NCBI GenBank assembly: GCA_018697195.1
Contig: CM031857.1
Coordinates: 56,970,491 to 57,034,490 of the forward strand
Length of the DNA stretch: 64,000 nt
Direction of reading: 5' to 3'
From: Certhia americana
Taxonomy: Eukaryota > Chordata > Aves > Passeriformes > Certhiidae
Shown here: positions 1 to 13,900 of the stretch, in pieces
How positions within the stretch are numbered: position 1 is the first letter of the stretch
How the letters are laid out: each line of letters opens with the position of its first letter
Notes under the pieces: generated by a model
Told to the model about the DNA's origin: nothing
The model's input: only the letters and a program-made list of their open reading frames with translations
Databases searched by the model: none
Program-made: the position numbers and the translations under genes

Positions 1-3000
1 CAAAATTCTTATGTTCAGGGATTTTGTTAATCATAACAAAAAAAAAATCATATATTTTAGTATAAGGAGGCATATCCTCTTGCTTTCTGAAAAAAGGTCA
101 TTTTAATATCAAGGCAAAGTCTTATAAGCACCAGTTTTTTATGAGACTTTGCTAACTTCCTGCCAAAACCTGTAACAGCTAACCACAAAGTTAGGAAATA
201 TAATTTATGATGAAAAAAAAAATTTAAAAATTACTGAATTTGAAAAAACTAGGCATAGAATAAGAGCAATAATGAAAGAAAATCTTTAAATTTAAAATTT
301 TTATATAGATTTTGATAGAGATTTTATTAGAAGATGAACCAGGAAAATGAAGATAAATGATAATAGGAGTTATTTAGTTACAAAATGCCTTTTGTTAATA
401 AGGAAGCTGTTTTCATGTGATATTTTGAGAGAGGAAGAAAAGTTGTTTCAATACTTCAGCATGGTAATTCATCCAGCCCTCATGAAGAACTAACTGTGCT
501 TCTGTCTCCCATTATTTTCTGCATAGTCCTGTGTACACTATGAGTTCTCAGATAGAAGTTTTCTTTCTGTTACCAGTCATTCCTCGTATCTCAAATAAGA
601 AACCAATGGCAAAGTTCATTGCAGAAAAATTTGCAACTCAGATGTCTGTGTGTTTTTAACTTTGTGAAAATCCCAAATCACTTTCTCAGTAGAGAACGTT
701 TGACTTTTTAAAAACGCTTGAGTTTGCTTTGTTTCAAACTGTGTTCACATAATCAAAATACATTGCCCATGTTTATTTAACCTGGATTTTCTCTTCAATA
801 TATGCCTTTTTATTTTCATATTTTTAATATTCATTTGATTAAATTTTATCACCGTAGAATCAAGAGGCTGGGATTCAGGTCTAGTTGTCTATTGCTTGCC
901 AAAAAAAGCACCAGAAAAAGATTTTTGGAATAGGCAGATCCTAGAAAGTGATACATAAACATAGTCTGAGAATGTAATTTCATTGTTCATTTTGCTTTTT
1001 ATAACTCGCTGATCTCTGTCAGCTCTTTGAACAACGTTATCAAAACATAATGAGTTTTTGTTTATCTTCTGTAGAAGTAACAAAGCCAGAAGTCCAGGAA
1101 ATCCTGTCACTGATGGGCTCTTTCTTCTCTCCCCTGGAGCTTGTCTGTCTGAACTCCAAATTCAAAAGGTTATGGTCAGTCAGTTACTCAGAAAGACCTT
1201 CTTTAATGTTAGGTGACTTGCTTCCCAGAAAATACTTCTCTCATTATTATTGCAGAGGGAATTAGGAGCAATTGTCCCTGTAGCTTCCGAGCATCATTTA
1301 GGCCCCTACATTTAAACTGGGCAAACTTGAGCCTGAGTTACTGAGTCTGCTGGGCACTGTCTGATTTAGACCATGTAGGAACGGTCTAGTCATAGCAGCA
1401 AGAATACAACAGTAACAGTCCTATAATGAGCATGGTTTGGAGAGCTGGAAATATGAAAAACCCTGTGCCTGGTCAGTAGTAGTTTTGTGATTTTAGCAGC
1501 TAAGGGAACATTTGTGTAATGTTTTCCCAGAAACAAATACAGACCTCAACTGGCAGTGTTTAATACATCCCCTACCATTTAATGCTACATATTGAGATGT
1601 GATCTTCAACTTCACATACACAACTTTTTCTCTGACATTTACAGATGTAACAGCTGTATTTTTTTTTTTAATACACCTATGACATTTTTCAGTGAAAAGA
1701 ATTAGTATAGTGGTGTACTGTGATCAGCCACTGCCATACTGATAAGATACAGTATGAAGCACATTTTTCAAATTTCAAAAGCAGCACCATATTTTTCCAT
1801 CAATACGGTTGAAGTATATTGAAATTGTAGTATGTTGTATATCCTTTCTAGTAAAGTATCAAAACAAGGTGTATATATATCAGTTATAGTTTTCTCTTAA
1901 AATTGTGAGTGCTTTTAAACTAAAGTTGGTTTTAAACATATGAAAATTGCATATTAAAAAGGATTTGAAGTTTCTCTGTAATATGTAAAATGTGTGCATT
2001 GTATAACATCCTTGCTTAAGGGGATTGTTTTTCACAGCATTCATAAAAGAAAGCAAATACTAAGTAGTTCTGGATTGAAGAGGCAGTCACTGAGTAGCCT
2101 GATTTTAGCATTATTTTGGAAAGAGGTAAGATCAGATTTTGTCAGCATGCTTTCCTATTTTAGGATAGGATGTCAATTCCATGTTCCTCCAATAAAATTT
2201 AACCCCAAATTCTGGCTTTTGTTGAATAAACTTCCAAAGGTTTTAAACTGGTTTTAGCTAATTAAAAGCCATTTTCTTCTCACACTGCTATTCCTTGAAC
2301 ATCAAATAGCTGCAAAGATAGCATTGTAAATGAAAAGAATAGTGAAGCTAGTAGAGACTTAGCTCAGTGAAGCTGAAACTTTATAATCTTCTGTTGTTTG
2401 TCCGTCCCACCTACTAAAAGAAAGCAAATTACAAAGATTTGACAAATTATAAGTGAAGTGATAAGGATCTGCTTCTGTTCCACCACTTAGAGGGGCTAAG
2501 ATGAGTAGGAACAAAGCCATCTCATCTGCATCACCCTGGAAGGTACATGATTCATTTTGGACAGGCTTTGCTTACTCAGCAGCATATTTTCTCCAGGAGT
2601 ATTTTTTTATGGCTAATTGGAGTGTTGAAATTTACCTCTGGGCTTTTCACAGCAGGAAAAGCCACACTTGTGAGATTTTGGTGGGGTGTGTAGAGGTCAC
2701 TGGAAATTCGCAGGTGTCTCTGTGATGTTACACAGCTCCAAAGGCGATGAAGGAATCGGTGATCTTATGGAAGAACGGATTTAACTTTCATCCCAGGCAT
2801 ATTTAGTGATAGTGGAAACTTCTAGTTGGTGGCACAAACAAACACATGGGTGCCCCACTGCCATAGTGGCTTAAAGCTCAGTTGACCATAGCACCATGGA
2901 AAAGTATCAAAGAACACAACTGGCTGAATTCTCAGCCTCAAAAATATTTTCTACTTTCTCCTTTTATGATTTACTAAAAGACTGAGGTTTCCATGTGTTT

Positions 3001-4872
3001 TGGGAAACATTGTTTTTGCTTCACTTCAGGAAGCATCTGTAAAGCTGTTCATTTTGTTAATCAAAACCTTTTTCAGTGGCTTACTAGTCTTTCTGCCCAC
3101 TTTTTCATGGGCAAGTAGTCCATTAATCTTGAGTAATTATAAGCAATAGTCTGAAGTCCAGAGCTCCTTCTCTACACACTGAAACAAAAACTCATACATT
3201 TAGTCTAAAGCAAAATCAAAGATTCTCTGAAGAAGTTATTACCTGCCTACAAAGCTATAAAGATTCATCCTTTCAAATCTCAGGCCTGCGGTTTACTGAG
3301 GGTTTGTAATGTAAGACTTCCTACTCATCAGAGAGGGATTGATTTTCATTCCTGAAAGTCAATGTTTAAGGCAGTTTGTGTCCTGTTGGATATTTGGTTT
3401 TCCTCCAGTTACTGACCAGCAATTTGCTGAGAGGGCAAAAGCATTATACGTATTCAAATTCAAAATTGTCTTTCCTTGTGTTTCCTTGTTGGATGTTCTC
3501 TGCCCAGTGAGGGAAGATAACCTCTGTTTCTTGAGATGAAGATGTGATAGATGAAGAAAACTCTTGTTTTATACTAGAGAAGGCATCCTTAAACTGTACC
3601 CTAATAAGCTGATATGGCCCATGAGTGGCTGTGAAAGGCTGTCTTATGAGAGGGGCTTCACAATGGCAAATTTCTTCCCCTGGGCAGGCCATGCATGAAG
3701 TGTAAGAGCAAGAGAACTGGTATCTTGTGAAAAACCTCTATGGTATTTCAAGAGACACTCCTCTCTTCCTGGTGAATTGAGAAACTATTATTTTAAGGGT
3801 GGAAACTGACTGGAAATCCCAGGTTTGGTCTCTTTTTATATTGGAGTAAGAAAGTGAATCGTTGGTGGAGAAGTGTTTTGAAGGTTTCATAGTGATTCTT
3901 CTTCTTGATTTTGATTCTTGTTTTTTTTCTTTTAGTGTTTGTTAATAAAGTTCCATTACTTTCAAGTTTAAGCCTGCTTTGCTCTTGATTGGGAAATTTC
4001 AAATTGGAGAACTAAACATGAAGATTTAAACAAATTAAATAAACCATAAATCCCATATATACAGATTTTGCTGTCTTTAGAGGGATCTTACATGTTATGA
4101 ACCTATCCTACCTTATGTATGATGAAGCTATCCTTTGAAAACATGCTTAAATATGTTGCTTATAATATTATAACACTTGAGACTTCAATCTGAACTACAT
4201 GCTCTGTGTACAAGAGTTCCATGAATATTTTAGTTCATGGATTATATTGTATTTTCATCAAGTCAGGTTGTAGATAACCAATGTCCTTTTAACTAAAACA
4301 AAATAAGCATTTATTGGACTGTCCCTTGCATATCACAATTTTAGAAGTAGGTTCTTGAAATATGTAATTAGTTTATACTGTTAATATTGAAATATGTTTG
4401 AATATTGAATATGTTTGAAAAACAACCATTTACCATTGCCTAAAGTAGATACTTTTCAGTTCTACCTTTAAGTCACCCAATGACTTTTTTTTGTTCTGTA
4501 TGGACTGAAAACCCCCAACAAATGGTCAGTTATGTGTGTCCCTTCAGTTGTATGTGTATCTGAACAGGGTTGCAACACACATTTTCAGCATATTTGCAGG
4601 AAGAAAGGTTAACATTGTGCAGTTCACAGTTGAACTCCCATATATGAAACTACTGAAAAAACACCAAGTTACAGAGGGAATATGTTCTTTGTCAGTGTTG
4701 ATTTTTCTTTCAGAGAAGAAGACCAGGACAGCTGTGAACATGTGTTTGGATTTGACTTACGCCAAAACTATCACATCATTACAAAGAAATTAATGTGCAT
4801 GTCATATGTAGTAGGTCTTAAATTGTCTAAAACACACTCCCATAACTGAGGAAGATTTCTTTTCTGTTGTAG
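1..4872 (+). other. VWA8: VWA8 intron (upstream part, incomplete)
   Basis: AT-rich sequence with many poly-A and poly-T runs. No exon with VWA8-like coding, no RNA gene and no recognisable mobile element was seen. The open frames here are short, lack homology that I recognise, and have no matching splice signals. It is read as intron because the first identifiable exon at 4873 has a proper acceptor. Confidence 0.75.
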
Positions 4873-4998
4873 GCCAAGGGGAAAGAAAGACAATGGCTGA
4901 GACACCAAGCTGTTGGAGAGCTAGATGATGCCAAAATCATTGATGGGCTGACAGGAGAAAAAGCCATATATAAACGACGTGGAGAACTTGAGCCACAA
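4873..4998 (+). CDS. VWA8: VWA8 exon: linker before VWA domain
   Basis: This exon of 126 nt (42 codons, phase 0 at both ends) follows a T-rich tract ending TTGTAG and is followed by the donor GTAAGT at 4999. It encodes a basic, charged linker containing RQWLRHQ, DDAKIIDGLTGEK and YKRRGELEPQ, which in VWA8 lies just ahead of the VWA domain. Third positions are AT-rich, like the surrounding intron. It is the first exon I can identify. The preceding exon was not found in 1-4872. Confidence 0.93.
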
Positions 4999-7900
4999 GT
5001 AAGTGTGCAACAAGAACTTGGGAAAGGTGGAGAAGTGCTTAACCAGTTTGCGGATCTCCTAGTGGCTGTACAGTATCTGTTCTTGGAGTTTGAGTTCATT
5101 ATTTGGATGAGAAACTCAGAAAAATATCTCTGTCTTGGGATATCCCTGACACAGAGGCAACCACAGGATGGAAAATTTTCTGTACCTCTTCATATAGTCT
5201 TATATAAATTTTTCCTGTTGGCCACCCTCAGAGAGAGAATACCAGTCTAGGCAGTGCTAAATTTTGATCCATTGCAACAGGTTTTTGTGATCTTATTTCA
5301 TACTTTAATGATCAGGAGGCAATTAGCAGAAAACAGTTTTTTGTTTGCTTTTATAGAAAAAAGAAAAATATTTTCTCACTAACTTAGCTTTTGTTAACAA
5401 AAAAACTGATTCCCTAGGAAGTTTAAAAAGTGAGTGCTTTACAAATGTTTTTTTCCTTTTTCCATGGCATGAAAATAATCTCAGTTTTCATAGATACTTA
5501 GATTTACAAGAATAAAAAATTATGATAGAAAAGAAAAAAAGTGTGAGGAAAAGCCATTAAGATATGATAAAGTTGACTGTCCTATGGCCTTATTCAGCCA
5601 TTCCTTATAGAAGGCTTTACAGTTAGACCTATGTGAGTAAGCAACAGAGAAACCACTTGAATCAGACCAACTAAACCTGGCTAAAACTAGTGGGGCTAGT
5701 CCATAATACTTAACAGTAATACTTAATGAGAGAGTGCAATTTTTAAGTACACTAAGTTGTTTTGGTTTTTTTCATGGCTGACTACAGCATCTTTTTGCAT
5801 GTCAGCTATGCACATGTGAAAAATCCCTGGTATTTTTTTTTATGCTATTTGGTCCTTATTTTGCTTTGAATGATTTATGGAATTTGGCACTGCTTGTGTG
5901 AAAGATCAGTAAAGGAAAAGTGACTGAATCCTCAATTCTCATTCGTTTCAAAATGTGTTTAGTCAATGAATCATTTTCAAGGCTTTGTAAAAATAATTCA
6001 ATCAGGAAAAAAAAGGTGCGCATAAAACCAAAATAAATGTAAGATTTAATGGGCCTTCTCTTCTTTGTTTCTGGGAGGGCAGGGATGCTACAGTCTATTA
6101 AAAGAATAATTAAAAGAAAAAAAATACACAAATCCTTTACAGGTAAAAGGAACATTTTGGCTATTTGTTTATATTGTGACTGGTTTTTTGTCAGGTCATC
6201 TTTAATAGCCTCATACTTGAATCCAGACACATCTCATTGCATGCTAAATAAAACACCTCCCTTGAATGTACTGTGCCAAAAATTGTTAGAACAGATGGGA
6301 TTTGTTTTCAGAAAAAAATTAATGGTTTCAGCATTAGAATGAAGATGGAACTAGTAGTTAATCAGAACGAGATTTCAAACATTTTTGGAATTTGCTTAGC
6401 CTCAGCAGACAAGTTTTTACAGTCATAGACAGTCCCTGTTAGTACTGCATGCCAAGGAAAAGCATTTCCATTTTGAGCTTTGGCAGAAAGAGCAAATTTT
6501 AGAGTTTCTTTACTGAAATAAAGTGTTAAGAATCAAAACTGAAACAGAAAAAGTATTTTCCTGACAAGCATGTGTGGAATTTTTTGAGGTATTTTGTTTC
6601 CAGTCATTGAAGGTGAGGGAAAACAATGAGCTATCTGTCAAAGAACTGGTTTGAAATAGAAAAATAGTTGGGTTTTTTTGTTCTTGGAAAAAAAAACAGC
6701 AACAAAACCAAACAATGTTTGCTAGATAAAATTTTCTTGATTTGCATTGGGTTCTCCTTCTGGAATGTTTTACCTTTATTGATGTTTGGCTTTCCCACTT
6801 CTACTGGGTTTAGTTCTGTTGTGTTTCCCTGTCAGCCGGGGAGCCCCCAGCAGAAGCCCAAGCGCCTGCGCCTGGTGGTGGATGTTTCTGGGAGCATGTA
6901 CCGCTTCAACGGGGTGGATGGGCGCCTGGAGCGCTCCATGGAGGCCGTCTGCATGGTCATGGAAGCTTTTGAGAGCTATGAGCACAAATTCAAGGTAATT
7001 GCAGCTGGGCTGGGAGCTCTGTGGTTATTGCACAGGCTGCGTGCAGCAGTGGAAAAAGTGTTTCAGCAACCAGTCTAGCCAAAGAATATTATTCATTCCC
7101 ACAAGGAAATAAAGACATTAATCTATTTCTAGCAACCTGAAAAATAATACTAGTGAAAGGATAAGAAACATTACACATTTCAGCAGGGGAGTACTCAGTC
7201 TAAGACTTTGATTTAGTGAGATTTGTTGGGGTTTTTTTCTGGTTTTATCTGTTTCTTTGAGAAGAAACACTTAAGCCTACAAAACAGAAGTAAATATGAG
7301 CTTCAGGACATGCAGAGTTCTTCCATCTTCCCAGAGTGCACACAGCAGTGCTTGGTCATGGGAAAAGACTAGACTTCTTTGTCCTTTCTCTCTTCTAGTT
7401 AACTGAAAGCAAGAAATAATTTCTTGTACTGAAATATACTAGGTTCCAAATGTTATTTAATGGTGTCCTGCAAACGAAATATAATACTCTTTTTGTCTCA
7501 GTAAGCCTAAACAAGGGCTAGGCCATGTTTCTTTAGCCATAAAGACAGGAATGGCAGTCTCCAGTTAACTCTGGAGATATCCTGTGTTTAACAGAAGAAT
7601 AGAAATGTCCACTATGTATGCTGAGGATCATATCACACATAAGAATTAAAATAAATTTAAACAAAATGTAAAATCTTCTAAACAAAGTAAATAGAAAGTT
7701 AGTCCAGATCAACTCAGTCAGGTCTGCTTCACCTTGTTTCTCCAACAATACAATTCTACAGATTTCTGTTCTTCCACAGAATCTTGTGTACAAAATCAGG
7801 CATATGCTTCTAGAATGTCTTCTAAAGTACAATCATGCACACTACTATTCTTCAAGAGAAAAGTCTATAAAAGGAGACAGGGATTATGTTTCTAGGCTAC

Positions 7901-10900
7901 TTTCCTAAGAAAACAAGGTATGTGCCACCATCTTCTTTGGCAGTAATGCCTTCTTGCCCTCAAACTTTCTTAAACAGAGCATGTTGCAGAATTTCATACA
8001 AATTTGAAACTATGGTTTTGTTCCCAAAGTCACTACATTCCTGAAAACATAATGAAAATAGGCTGGGTAGAGAGTGATGCTGTGTAATCCTGTTGTATGA
8101 AAATGCTGTAACCATAAAATACACTTATACCTTAGCCCAGAGAAGCCATGTGGGAACTCAAATATAATTTAAAAACTAATTGGAAATCAGGGCTTTATTG
8201 GTTCTTCTGTTCATATATCTCCTGCTCACTGATAATAGAAAAGTTAAGGACAAATATTTACAGTGACAGTGCAATTATGCAACACAACTTGTGTAGCATG
8301 GTAAATCAGGCGTATCTGAGCAACACAGATATGAGTATGGCAAAATGCAGGATCATCCACACAGAAAAGCAGTGGGCACAAGAATAAATATCATATACTG
8401 TAGTGTAGTCAACTTGGTTTTGTAAAGGGAAGTGAGGTATCTATGTATGTGACAAACAAGTTTGGTTGGTTGGTAGAGTCCCCTTTGCTAAAAGCAATTG
8501 ACAAAGTCCCTCCATAGAGGCTTTTGGGCATAAAAGGGAAATCCTTTAGACAAACAAAATACTGATAAAAATACAGGAAACTGCCTAAGTGGTAATTTTT
8601 TAGTGGGTTAGTGGTGGGAGTCTCTTGGGATTTGTGCCAGAGGCCATGCTCTTAGGTTATTCTGTATATACATGACTGATCTGTTAAAGGGGATGAATAG
8701 GTGACAAAAGAGGATGAATGAGGTGACAAAACTTGCTGATTATTTGAAGTTATTTGAGAAAGTAAAAAGGGAAATTCAGCTACAAGAAGTTGGAGAAGGA
8801 TCTAGCCATAACTGATGACTGGGAAATAAAACGGTAGGTGATGTGTAATGTGCTGCAGGTGGAAGAAAAAACTTTTGGTCTTAAATGCACAGTGAGAAAG
8901 TCTCAGCTTTCTGTGAGTCCTCACTCCCAGCTATAGACTGGCGCCCAACAAAGATGTCTTGTAATTATGTTGTGTGGTTTTCTTTGAACACTCAGTTCTC
9001 AACAGCTGTCAAAAAAAGCTAATAGAGTGTTCTAATCTGTTAACAAAAGAAGAGAGAAGAAAGGAAAATTACGAGAATGTTGCTATAAACATCCGTAGTG
9101 CATTCGCATTGGGAATAATGTGTGCAATTTTGCTACCCCAACTCACAGAAGTTCTTGTAGATAAAAAAAGAAGAGAGGGTAACAAAGATTGCAAAGGGTG
9201 TGGAAGAGTCCCCATACAAGGAATAACTAAATAACTAAGCAAGTTACTAGTAAGAGTTGCTCAGTGTGGAGGAGATAAAAATCAAGAAGCCGATAAAATC
9301 TTGACTAAAACTGAAATGGTGACCAGGGGACCACTGTTCATTCTGCTCTTATTTTGAACAATAAATTATTTTACATTCACACAGCTGAGGAAAATGGCTT
9401 AGAAAGTTATAACACCGGAGAGGGGTGTAACACAATGGCAGATAACCACTTGTCCTTTTTTCCAGTGCAGCTCTAAAGCTGAGAACCCAGAACCCTCAAG
9501 TGCATGGTAAAGGAATGACATGTAGAATTAGACATGCAGCCAGCACACTGCAGAGAACTAGTTAAGATCATTACAAACTCTCTTCAGTTGTGTGATTTTA
9601 AAATCTATGGGTCAGGCTTCAGAGAGCAGGAGAGGCAGTGACTTTTTAAAAATATCACTGACTCCATTCTGTACAACTCTTGACTCTTTACAAGATGCTG
9701 CTGATTTTTCTCAGGACAAAGCTGAAGGTTTGGTGTGTCTGCAAAAGTAGCATACATTTCTCACATCTAAGACAGGAACCATTTGAAAAAGAACACACAA
9801 CTGTGTAGTGTGCAATTAAAAATCTGCAGTTTATCACTTTTTTCTTTCTTCCTTTTCTTTACTCTCTTCTTCCCTGGTTTTATAAAAATAGACTTTTTTG
9901 GCCTTCAAGTATGCCAGCTGTTATCTGTTCCTGTTGTAGCCCCATCTACATGGCTCACAACAAACAACATATGCTGCAAATTTGAGGGGCGTCTTGTAAA
10001 ACATGTGTTGAACCAAGGGGATCATCTAGCTTGTTGAGCAAAGGGGATTTACATAGTGAAGTTCCCTTCAGCTATCTAACTAGAGTGCAGACTTTGGAAA
10101 GCAATTCCTGGCTTTTGCTCAGAATTAGTTTTCTGATGGTGCTTGGTTTACTTCTCTGCTAAATGTAGTTGTGAATTGATCAGATACAACAGTTTTATCC
10201 TACCCAGCTGAGTTTTCCCCATAGGTGGTACCCTTTGGTATCCGGGATGATGTTGTCTGATCATCTTAACAGCACTGAGTAAAGGTAGAAAATAGTTTCT
10301 TCTTGCCTTCTTATACAGAAGAGCTGAGTATTGACTATATGACTGCACCATGCAGGTAATGAAGTTACGTTTTATAAAGTCTGACAAGTGCAGCAGGTAT
10401 TTTTCAGCTTTTTATGCTTATGTGGGACATCCTCCCTACCTTCATTTCCTGTAAGTGCAGGTAGTGAATCATTCCTTGTCTGTGGAAAACTGGAGGCCCA
10501 TCTTCTGAACATCCCATTTTAGGTGCCAATTGTTTGAAAATGCACAGAAGAAAAGTTTGTTCTCTTTGTTATCTGAACTAGTACTATGTCTGTCACAAAC
10601 TGTATGTTTTTATTTCATTCCCCAATTACCGTGATTTGCACACATAATGGTAGATTGAGGAGACATGTCCAGTAAATTATCCAACAGCAATTTTATGAAG
10701 CCTTAAAAATATTGTGGCTCAATAAATAGCATATTATGTAACTGGTAGGGAAACACTGAATTGTTATTTATAGCTATATTAAAGGGCTACTGAAGATTTT
10801 ATATGCCTCTTTTAGTATTCTGTGTTTGTAAAATTTGCTGTGGAGGCTGTACTGCTAATTCAGGAAAAGAAGAAATGGTCCACATGTTTGGCAGAATAGT

Positions 10901-13900
10901 TTTATTTTAAATAATAAACAAAAGGTTTGAAATAAATTCAGAAAAATAGAATGTTCAGTGTTGTCCAAAGAAGAGACAAATTTATAAAGATTGAGCCCTC
11001 CAGCAGAGTCTAATTCACACTGCCTTTTACATTCAGCACACATCTTCTTTCAGCTTTTTAAATGCCTTCAGAAATGAAACCTTTTGGCATGGCAGCTGCA
11101 GAAGACAAAGTCTTCCATTTTACCCATTTTAAGCAACAGCAACCATCCATTCAGTGCAAAATGTGACAGTGGAACAGAGACTGTTTTAACCTTTTCCTAT
11201 GGAAAGAAACCAATAAAATGATGCTATTTAGAGATGCATGTTTACATGTTGTGTACCCTGAATAGAGCAGTCCTTGTCCCAGTGTACCTGAGGCTATTGG
11301 AAAACAAGCTCCTGTGTTCCACAATAATACATTATTTCAATTAAGCTGCACTATGGCAAATTTATTTTGCTGCTGGATTTGTCCTGAGAGCCTTTGCTTT
11401 TAATTTTGTAAAACAAAACCGAAGTCAGTTCCAAGTAAGATTGTATCACAGCTTTTCTCTCACTTGTAACTCCATCCACATAGATCCTCCTTAGGGAATT
11501 TATGGGGAAAAAGCATAAGACTGGATTTTCAAAGGCCCTTCTTCTGTGTTAGTCTTCAGCTAGTGCAAAGGAAGGAAACTGGTTTTGAAGAAGTCTGCAT
11601 GTGCCTGCATGTGTTGGGCTTCCCAGTTTACCAGGACTGTGGAGCTGTCGGCACCTTTTCTTTACAATGAGTGCACCAAGGTAATATGAAATCACTAAGG
11701 GTTCATTTACTGGAACACAGATCAGGAGGAGGTAATAATTTACTGCAGGAGAGATTTTAATTCCTTGCCATTTCAGAGTGAGCTTCTTTGCTCTAGTTTT
11801 GCTCCTCTCCCAAGCTCTGTTTTCATAAATTGTGACAGATTCCATACATTCCCCTGGGCAAACATCTCTCTTCTGTCACTCTAGAACTTTGCTGTGAGCC
11901 TGCTCCCATCCCCCCTCCCAGGGAGGGTCTCCCAGCCTGCAGTCTTATATTGATTTAAGTCAATCCAAGTCAGTGCAGCTACATTCTCTTGCTGTGAACT
12001 CATCCAGCCTCACAGTTTGGGGAGCTGAGCTTCCCAAAAGCAAACTCACACTCATTAGATTTTGGCTACTCCTGGTCCTTGGCTTAGCTTCCAGAGGGAT
12101 CAGAGGACCATGAGGGCTGTTACCCACAGCTCCTCTTTTCCCAGTGCAGCAGGATCTCAGTCTGTTTTTCAGGAGGCCCTACTTGACCCAGAATGCAACA
12201 GTCAGGATGAGTCAAATAGCCACTACTTCCCAGCTGCCTCACCAAACATTTTTAAATCATAAATAGCATAGTAAGCTGTCAGCAAAGAAACAAGGAAACT
12301 GATAGCATCTGTTGAAGATAAGCACATGTATCAAGTGCATGCATGGGCACACACAAAGAATAACAAGCAGCTTTCTGAGCAGGGAGCAGACAGGACATGA
12401 TGTTCCCAGGTGGATGCCTTTCCATGCCTGCAATAGTTTGCTCAGATCATTTGAGCCTCGCCTTGCCTGTAACTAGGTTGTCTGTTCCTGCCTTGTGCAA
12501 GAATGTGGAGGGGGCCCTACTGCAGGGTCAAGATCTAGTGTGTCATCTAGGAGATACAGCAATTCCCCTTACTCAGGTTGTCACACTGAGTTTAAACTCA
12601 GACTGTTTGAGATGAAAGCTTGGTCTGTTACTGGAGTTTGTGAAGAACCACAATGATATTCCCAAACAGCAAAGTTTGGCCTGTTCCCATGAACTCAGTA
12701 TGGCAGAGCTGAAACAAGGACAGCCAGTGGAGGACATCCAGGAAGCCAGGAAGGAGCCTTCTACAAAGGGATCAGCCTTTTTACATATGAGAATGTTAGC
12801 ATTTTGCTTTACATAGTTAGGTTGTTGATCTAAAAGTGATACTGAATGCAAAACTGTTCAGCAGAGGATGTGCAGGTTTCATAATTAAGAGTCTACCGTG
12901 AAGATGTGTGGGCATTTCTGATATTGCATAAGAACCACGAGCACTGTATATTTTCTGCTCCATTAAACCTCAGCTTTTTTTAGTTCCTCTGATTTGAATA
13001 GTCTCTAATTTTAAAACAATACTCATGCACACATGCCCTGTCTGTGGTTCAGGTTTTATTAAACAGGATATAGTCCTGTTTTATTTAGGAAGTATGCTGA
13101 ATGTAACCTCAGCATTTTTCTCAAAATTTATATATTTTCATTTGCCATGTCTTCATATCAATCAAGAAAGAGAAAGTCTGAAGCGTTATTGGTCATAAGA
13201 AACAGGTTTTGAAGAGAAAGCATTGGCAGACTGAAAGCTTTATATGAGTCTGGGTAGCAAATACTAGGCATGTAAGAGCTGAGGAGAGCAGAAATGGGAA
13301 AAGCCAACAGAGCAGAAAGAAATGGGATTGTGTGAGGACTAGATTATATAAAGATTTCCTAGGGGAAGGAAGTCTGGTTTACATGGGGCTGTCATAAAAT
13401 GGTCTGACCTTGGGTGAAGTAATCTACAGTATGTAGCACGTTTGCTCTTTTACAGAGTGAAGTGTCACCTTTGAAAGTGTTGTTCCAGCTGCTCTAGCTT
13501 TCTTTTGATATACTTCTAAGCAAATTAGTGGTGTGGAAACAAAAAGAGCTTTGTCTGTAAAGACTGCCATTTCTCCTCTCTCTAGCACCTGACTTATACC
13601 AAATAAAGTGTCTTTCAATAGGAAAGAAAAGACAGAAAACTCTGAGGAATAGACCTGCCTTTTACCAAATGATTATGTGGGAATTAGGGATGGTGAACCC
13701 AGCAGGAACTTCTAACAGTACTTGAAAAAAAGAAACCAGAAAGGTAAAATACTTCATCAGTACTCCCTGTCACGTAAAGGCAGGTCTGTCCCAGCTAGGC
13801 AGGGGGAAATACAGGCATATTCATGCTGAGGAATTGCCAGCTCAGGTCTCTCTGGGCTCAGATTCTGTACAATGTGCTCTCTTGCTTGGTGTAGACAACT

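Noticed and set aside
1994..2257. Possible upstream VWA8 exon ending at GAGGTAAG near 2125
   Set aside because: The translation does not resemble VWA8, and there is no convincing acceptor before it.
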